NCBI RefSeq assembly: GCF_032854445.1
Contig: NC_088307.1
Coordinates: 17,746,017 to 17,810,016 of the forward strand
Length of the DNA stretch: 64,000 nucleotides
Reading direction: 5' to 3'
Source of the DNA: Liolophura sinensis
Lineage: Eukaryota > Mollusca > Polyplacophora > Chitonida > Chitonidae
Shown in pieces: positions 57,791-64,000 of the stretch (the first letter of the stretch is position 1; each line of letters begins with the position of its first letter). A program made the translations under genes and the position numbers. The notes beneath the pieces are model-generated. The model saw only the letters and a list, made by a program, of their open reading frames with translations, made no database searches and had not been told where the DNA came from.

Positions 57791-57957
57791 AACCTTTCCT
57801 CATTTGTATTGTGTCTCCTTATCACATGTCTCATCAGATCAGATAGGTCTGCCTGCCCTTTCCCAACGGGCCCTGCGGCTCTGAGCCTCGGGCCGTGACG
57901 GCTCCCCTTAGCCCCTTTGGGGTTAAGCTTTGCTATCCACTGTGGGGATGCCGCCAT
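57791..57957 (-). other. GC-rich patch with a 70-codon open frame, unproven
   Basis: On the minus strand, ATGGCGGCATCCCCACAGTG in a reasonable start context leads an open frame through 57745. It is Arg/Lys-rich at first, then Gly-rich because of the C/T tract. Locally GC- and CpG-rich, unlike its surroundings. It could be a first coding exon ending at a GAG/GTGGGG site, or chance. No recognisable motif. Confidence 0.15.
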
Positions 57958-58236
57958 AGCCAGTGTCGTGATTGGAATCGCATGGAAAGTAGCTCATAGT
58001 GTACAATTCCAGAACACGTACATACGCGGAATCTATATTTTTTTCTATTTAACATCGATCAAACCAAATTAAGTGTATTAACTAATTAATCCGGTTCATT
58101 CGTACTACTGCATGTGAGATAAATATGTGGGAATGAAAACGGAGACAATTTTGTAGGTTTTTTCTGCAACACTGAAATTAGTTCTAGTTCTCTTTGGGAA
58201 CGATTTTCAGTGGTAGGATATATTTACCACTATATA
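57958..58236. other. Nothing seen; includes the left SINE duplication
   Basis: ACCACTATATA at 58226-58236 is repeated at 58503-58513 across the next SINE. Confidence 0.5.
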
Positions 58237-58502
58237 TTTATTTATTTATTTGATTGGTGTTTTACGCCGTACTCAAGAATATTTCACTTATGCGACGGCG
58301 GCCAGCATTATGGTGGGAGGAAACCGGGCACAGCCCGGGGGAAACCCACGACCATCTGCAGGTTGCTGGCAGACCTTCCCACTTACGGCCGGAGAGGAAG
58401 CCAGCATGAGCTGGACTTGAACTCACAGCGACCGCACTGGTGAGAGGCTTCTGGGTTATTACGCTGCGCTAGCGCGCTAACCGACTGAGCCACGGAGGCC
58501 CC
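58237..58502 (-). mobile_element. SINE A, full length with 11-bp target duplication
   Basis: Minus strand begins GGGGCCTCCGTGGCTCAGTC (A box), GTGAGTTCAAGTCCAGC (B box), then body and 3' end like the 51.3 kb copy, ending with AAATAAATAAATATAT. Identical 11-mers (ACCACTATATA) flank it. This is the best-defined complete SINE A here. A 77-codon plus-strand open frame is its antisense and not a gene. Confidence 0.96.
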
Positions 58503-58513
58503 ACCACTATATA

Positions 58514-60450
58514 AAGTGGTAGAAAAAAAAACTAAAATCAAGACAAAATGTAGGTATTTCATTTCTAGTTATGAAACACTTGGTCTGTACTTATGTGTCA
58601 TGTGGCTTTATATTATACTTAGCCATAAACAGATTATCACTTTTGGAAGAATTTAAAATGCGCCAATACTTAGGCTATACCATTCATAGAATCAGGGGAA
58701 AATAAATAATGAAATGTCAGGATGAAAATGTTAAGTACAAACAGGAAATGGCCTCGTTTGATCTGAAGAGAGTAACTCGAAACCCTTTCTTTATTAAACG
58801 TTTTTAAAAAGACCTTCGATTATGAAATCCGACGTCCAAGAAATCATTAATACTTCGACATTTCCACAAACTGACATTTCATGACAGATGCAAAAACGAT
58901 GATGGGCTGGACTCAGGTGCTTGTAGAAAAGTTGATTATTTCCTGTGACCTATTTCATTACATTTGTTGCATGCTCGTGGTTTTTTCTTCACTTCTCGGT
59001 TCACGACGAACAACCGGATTTTTATTTGAAAAACATGTTAATCCTTGTTTATTTAATACCCAGATACAAGTTTCTGAAAGGGAAATTGTTGTTGATTGAA
59101 AACTGCACCTGTTCTTAAAGGCATAGTCTCGGTAGTTGAGTGGGAAGGCGCGTTGCACCTTGTTTATTTGAAGATACGATTACATGTCGTATGTATAAAT
59201 TGCAAATGGATTCGAAAATGGTCAAGTTTTAAATATTTTTAAGAAATTTGGTGCAAATGAATTTTGATGAAGACATGCCGTAATCTTTAATGTACAAATA
59301 CATTCGAGAATGTCTAAGTTTTTCAGACATTTTATGCAAACGGGATTAGATTTTGAGTAAGATCATAAGGAGTTTTTTGTTGCACCTTTCTTAACTTCCC
59401 GTGAAGCTCAGTTTTACCTATTTATAGCTTTGAACATCAGGCCTCCTCGTAAAGAGCAGGAGATGATAAATAACATGGAGCTAAATGGGTGAAATGCTGA
59501 TTTTTAGCCGATTCCGAAAGTTTAAATAATTCCATGACACTGAAACTTTCATATTTTAAGGTATATTTTATTGGTTAAGCCGTATACGCGATCCAGACCT
59601 GGCCAACCAAGTGCAACGCCGTTTCATTCAAATGTCAAATCATTGCGCGTATCACGTGATTCTTCTATGGGATTTTTTCTATGAAGTATAAAGCTGATCG
59701 TCCGAAATGTTACGTTCCCAACTCTTCACCGTCTCATCGATTTTACTTTAAGTATAGGGGGCCTAAAGTGGGGACTCCCATTAGGGCAAGGCAATTCACC
59801 TCCTTCTCTAGTCTAACAGAAAACGGGGTGTAAATACCTCCCCCAAGGGTCGGCGCAGCTTGCTTGACTCCACATCTCCACACGTTGCCGCAGATCAGTT
59901 TTGACAAACCGTTTCTTTCCACTGTCTGAATTGTTTTCTCAACTGAGAGTTCATTTAAACTGGCCTGGTACACTCGTGGAAAAAAGCTTTAACTGTAAGT
60001 CCCACATGCGGAGTTTCCCTATTAGCTCTCCGGAATAAACTGTCATCGTTCTTTCCCAAATTTGATGAATCTTTATTGGACCCATGCAGATAAATCGCCC
60101 TTCAAGATCTAAACGGTTATACATGGAATTATCCTCTCTTTAGTGTTTTTCATACCAGGAGTATCGTACAGAAACTCATGTATCTGTGTGGATATTAGCG
60201 TATGAACAGTCAACCACAAAATGGGACCGTTATCCCGGTATCTGGCCGGGAATTTCAATATCTTCAACGAACGTATTGGCGACGACGAGCACCATCTATT
60301 AGACAACAGTGTTGTTGTTGTTGTTGCTGGGGATGGTGAATTTTTTGTTTGTCTTATCTTGCAGCACATGTTAAAAAATGCATGTGAATTGCATCTTTTC
60401 CTCAAACATATGTCATTTGTTCCTGTTTTATTAATAGAGCGCATGCTACA
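58514..60450. other. No feature seen
   Basis: Motif-free open frames of 60-76 codons; AT-rich non-coding sequence. Confidence 0.35.
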
Positions 60451-60583
60451 AAATACATATCTGTGAAACACGTTGTTGTCAAACCGTAAACACAGACAAG
60501 ATTTGTTTTTGAAAAAAAAATACACATCTGTGAAACACATTGTTGTCAAACCATAAACCCAGATCAGATTAGTTGGCATATAA
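60451..60583 (+). repeat. 67-bp tandem duplication
   Basis: Two units with few differences: TACATATCTGTGAAACACGT and GTTGTCAAACCGTAAACACA at 60454, then the same with changes from 60521. It lies within the 182-codon minus-strand open frame 60109-60657, which I do not call a gene. Confidence 0.88.
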
Positions 60584-60789
60584 TAAAACACAACGCAGTC
60601 ACAGTGGCCTAAAATCACCCGAAAATGGCCTCTATTTGAAGCAGGGACTGTGATCACAGACGACAGGTACCGCAGAATTACAATGATTTAGTTATTTGAA
60701 GCAGTAAGATGGGATGAGGGAGCTTAAGTGCGTAATCTTGGACTGTATAATTAATGACTGGGTATATGCGACATTGGCATTACGCATGC
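60584..60789. other. No feature seen
   Basis: Short non-coding gap. Confidence 0.3.
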
Positions 60790-61240
60790 TACAAAGTGGA
60801 TGCTCTGATAGTTCTGTTGATGGAGTCACCAATAACGGGACAATGAACCTGGTTATGTAATTTGTTACCATGGTTCACAATATGGCTGTGGCCGTTGAGC
60901 CACAAAGGTTGTGTTGATGAAGTCCTGATGGTTGTGTATACAGTGTCACAATGATTCTACTGATAGAGTCACGGTGGTTGTACCAATAAAGTGACAATGG
61001 AGCTGGTTAAGTAAAAGTTATCGTTGTTTACAATATGGCTCTGGCCATAGAGCCACAAAGGTTGTGATGATGACATCCTAATCACAGTGCAAAAATGGTT
61101 CTACTGATGAGGTCAAAATGGATCTACCAAATGTATAGACAATGATTCTGGAGTCCTAGTTGCCCTTCTGAGTCACGGTGGATGGCTGTGTTGATAGTGG
61201 CATAATGGCTGTGTTGGTATAGAGTCACTATGGTCTGCTA
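60790..61240 (+). repeat. 153-bp tandem repeat
   Basis: ACAATATGGCTGTGGCCGTT at 60877 and ACAATATGGCTCTGGCCATA at 61030 mark a 153-base period. Each unit contains shorter GTTGATGGAGTCAC-like and AAAGGTTGTG words. A decayed third unit lies toward 61240. Confidence 0.85.
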
Positions 61241-62807
61241 CAAGGGCAACATTTATTGAGAGAGCAATCAATGAAGACTTGATTTGGGAGTTCTGTTAAG
61301 AATCGTTTTCGAGATTACGCACATCCGGGTACTTTACTCGCATGAGGCATTTGAAATCAGACGACGAGGTGAAAGATAACATGCGAATCTTAAGAAAATG
61401 AACAACTTTGGTGGATATGCAAAACCTGGTTTGAACGTATCGGCTTTGATTAACTCACATGTTATTTGGGCAATGATTTCATCACCTTGTCTGTGCGAGG
61501 AAAGTGTGTTGGCTCGAATAAAACGGCAAATGCTCGGATGTTTGCTATCTCGAATTCGGAGTCGAATATGTTAAGTTGTCGAACAGCATGACTTTTAACT
61601 GTTAAAATAGCCTACACCCGGATCAACAACACTTCCTGCGTTAACACGACGACCCTGGCATTTTACACGGTCATCTTGTTTTTCTCAGACAGGTAGCTTA
61701 GGCCGAGAGTCATGTCTAATTCTCCATCATTTCAAATTTGAATCACATTCTCCTGGATTGGATTGGTGAGGTGCAGAAGTAAAGACAACTTACTTTATCC
61801 AATCAAAAGGACGCTCTCCTTATTTTCTCATCGCGGATTTTAGTGGCGTACGGATGATAGAAATGCACAAGTAGGCGTATTTGTTTATGTATTCGAAAGT
61901 CTCTATCACCGGACAATTTCTTTTGCACCAAGTTTTCTTATTAGACATACAGTCATGTTCCTTACTTGAACAACAGTATGTAATGTCTGTCGGATCCTGT
62001 TGAATTCTCTACACGTTGGACTAGCTTGTACTAAGGAACACATAAAATAAATATTTCATATTAAACGCGTGTACAGACATATAAACAGCTGCAATCCATT
62101 ATTGACAGATACTGGTGAAAAGCTACCCCACCCCACCTCGACTTTCCACTTCCTACAAGGGAGCACACGCCGCCCTCTTGGTCTGACCGCGTGACTTGGA
62201 AATTAACCAATAGAGCCCACGGGAGGGAAAATTCACCTTCGATTTACCTGTAATTAATGAGATTTTACACCTTTCAGATGGTGTTATGTTCGCTAGATGA
62301 GCTAATAGCGTGCGAAGGCATTACACAAATACGATCTCAGAAATGCTTATTTAGATTTGTTACAGGTTGTACGGTTCGGAGAAGCACTAGGCACCGGGGG
62401 TGTTAACATGCAATTCGGTATCTGTAAGCGCCCAAATATCTGCTAGGCACGATATAGGATGTAACAGGATGGTAATCCTGTGGTAACACGGCCATCCGAT
62501 GCAAACTGATTTCTGGCCGATATCATAATTTACCCATAAGATGAGGAACTAAAAGCGCTTTCATTGCACGAGACATTGACTAGCCAGGCATCCCTGCTGT
62601 AATTACGCTTCACTTGGAGGCTGATAAATTGGACTCTTTATTTGTTTGTTCCGAATCACTCAGGCCTAACGAGGACAGCCAGACGGCCGCCATTGTCACG
62701 TGACCTACCCGTTTGACCTGATATTTGGTGATTGCGTACTGGGCAAGGAAAACTCCCCTGAGATCAGTATTGTCATTTTACACACAGTACCAATAAAGTA
62801 TTCAGTC
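61241..62807. other. No feature seen
   Basis: Non-coding; nothing recognisable. Confidence 0.35.
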
Positions 62808-62912
62808 CTGTGTTTTTTGTTTTCTTTTTGTTTTGTTTTTCTTTTGTTTTTTTTTTGTTTTTTTTTTTGTTTTTTTTGTTTTTTTTTGGAAGGGGGGAGG
62901 AGGGGCAGGGGG
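62808..62912 (+). repeat. T/G-rich low-complexity tract
   Basis: Long TTTTGTTTTT-type sequence followed by GGAAGGGGGGAGGAGGGGCA. A 136-codon open frame across it (62700-63110) is Phe/Cys-rich because of the tract and is not a gene. Confidence 0.9.
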
Positions 62913-63439
62913 AGTTATTGGAATTTAAACGCAATTATATGGATGAGTAGGTATCCCACCCAGCTCCCGTATTTAGGCCAGTTCCAGATTAGACTATTCT
63001 CTAACCGTACATCGCATTTATTGCCAGCAATCAGTCACTATGCTTATACATGCATATTGTTTCAACATTCCTGTTTCAGCTCAAACTGTGCGTTTATTGG
63101 CTCTATTTGAACCATTTCTACTCTTTGCCGAACTTTTCATTCGTTCATTAGTGTGAAACCTTAGAAAGTTCCAATTTTTTTTCTTTCCAACGATTTAAGT
63201 AGCGTTGAGGACAATGCTGGGATTAATGATATATTGTCCAGAAATTCACAGCTTCTCGACACCGCCCTAACTACAAGTAAATTAATCAATGGCTTGAATA
63301 AAGTTCCGCCATGCCGGTACCATACATTAATAATGAGCATGTTGCAATGATAAAAGAGGAGCCCATGACGGTGTACACAAATAGGTTCAAATTGCAGTTA
63401 AAACACATACATTTTTGGCTGCTGTTATGTTACAGTGGT
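62913..63439. other. No feature seen
   Basis: Non-coding. Nothing recognisable. Confidence 0.35.
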
Positions 63440-63893
63440 TGTTTTTAACACATACATTGTTTTAATGTTATTGTATGCTAAATGTGATAACAACACAGCA
63501 TTTTGAGTAGTTCTAGACCAGTGATGTCTGATAATTGAAATTAATATCACTGTATTTTTTCTTACCTAACTGTGCTTAATCCATGGTGCTAGGGGGCGTT
63601 AAATTAACTATTATTTAAGCATTTACATGAAGTTAGAATAAAACCTTAACTCAAGTACACGGGGGCGTATTTTAGCCGTTACGTTTAGTGATTTGCCAAC
63701 TATCACTCTTTCATCTTTCCTCTGGTTTTGCTCTCTATGTTAGTATTTAAGCATTTATATGAAAAGGTAGAATAAAACCTTAACTCAGGAACACTGGCAA
63801 GGGGCCGTATTCACCGGTTACGTTTAACGTTTTGCCAACTATCACACTGTCATTGCGCCTCTGGTTTTGCTCTCTATGTAAGTCTTTCGTTTC
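63440..63893 (+). repeat. Interspersed family C copy with internal 132-bp duplication
   Basis: TTTGAGTAGTTCTAGACCAG, TGATGTCTGATAATTG, TTAATCCATGGTGCTAGGGG, then ATTTAAGCATTTACATGAAG at 63613 and again at 63745. This gives two versions of the AGAATAAAACCTTAACTC, GTTTAGTGATTTGCC-AACTAT and CCTCTGGTTTTGCTCTCTAT part. No coding capacity. Confidence 0.88.
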
Positions 63894-64000
63894 ATTTTAT
63901 GAGCGAATATCGAATAGTGTGATGTACTATAGGAAAGAGCAACAGCAGTACATATTTTTGGCCGCTTTTCTGAGGCGAGGAGTATACCCATTATATTGGT
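63894..64000. other. Window end, nothing seen
   Basis: Short non-coding end of the window. Confidence 0.5.

Noticed and set aside
60109-60657. 182-codon minus-strand open frame, the longest here outside the LINE and LTR elements
   Set aside because: It spans a 67-bp tandem duplication and low-complexity sequence, has no domain, and part is Phe/Tyr/Cys-rich by composition.
62700-63110. 136-codon open frame with a hydrophobic stretch
   Set aside because: The Phe/Cys run is produced by the T/G low-complexity tract, not by a membrane protein.

Overview
This window looks like non-coding or intronic nuclear DNA from a marine invertebrate, most likely a mollusc or another spiralian. The reasons are AT-rich sequence, no operon-like gene packing, very short reading frames, many tRNA-headed SINEs with TAAATAAATA-type tails, minisatellites, and decayed LTR and non-LTR retrotransposons. 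The assignment rests on repeat style and is an inference. I found no rRNA, no true tRNA, no CRISPR array, no bacterial-type gene and no host gene I would defend. Nearly all recognisable protein coding belongs to transposable elements.

Layout. 1-15.1 kb: mostly featureless sequence with repeat copies (unclassified family C at 2.4 and 5 kb, tRNA-headed SINE pieces at 2.6, 12.2 and 12.9 kb, a short SINE at 5.5 kb). 15.1-17.9 kb: a SINE of family B followed by a degraded LINE whose ORF1 region carries a 51-bp coding minisatellite and a near-identical 320-bp duplication. 18.8-25.5 kb: a SINE insertion with a clear 14-bp target duplication, a 33-bp minisatellite, another family B SINE, a 37-bp satellite and a TA-flanked MITE. 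25.65-31.25 kb: one full-length but dead Ty3/gypsy-like LTR retrotransposon on the plus strand, in the order LTR, gag, protease, RT, RNase H, integrase, LTR. 31.3-38 kb: family C repeat, minisatellites, SINE pieces and a minus-strand LINE RNase H remnant. 39.8-51.5 kb: two more copies of the MITE, at least seven SINE copies (one inside a minisatellite) and a 22-bp insertion flanked by a 14-bp duplication. 51.5-64 kb: mostly unannotated, with SINEs at 56 and 58.2 kb, tandem repeats at 60.5-61.2 kb and a family C copy with an internal duplication at the right end.

Families as used below. SINE A: tRNA-like head, central part, 3' end with ATTCTTGAG and CGTAAAACACCAAT, then a (AAAT)n tail. SINE B: a different head and body with a related 3' end. 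SINE E: a third type. SINE F: a fourth tRNA-like head. Family C: unclassified interspersed repeat. MITE D: about 255 bp, with TA flanks and CACTCAAAAAA termini. The most informative points are the insertion footprints with target duplications, the paralogous empty site for one SINE, and the in-frame repeat expansion inside a LINE ORF1. The family names are mine; none has been compared with a database.
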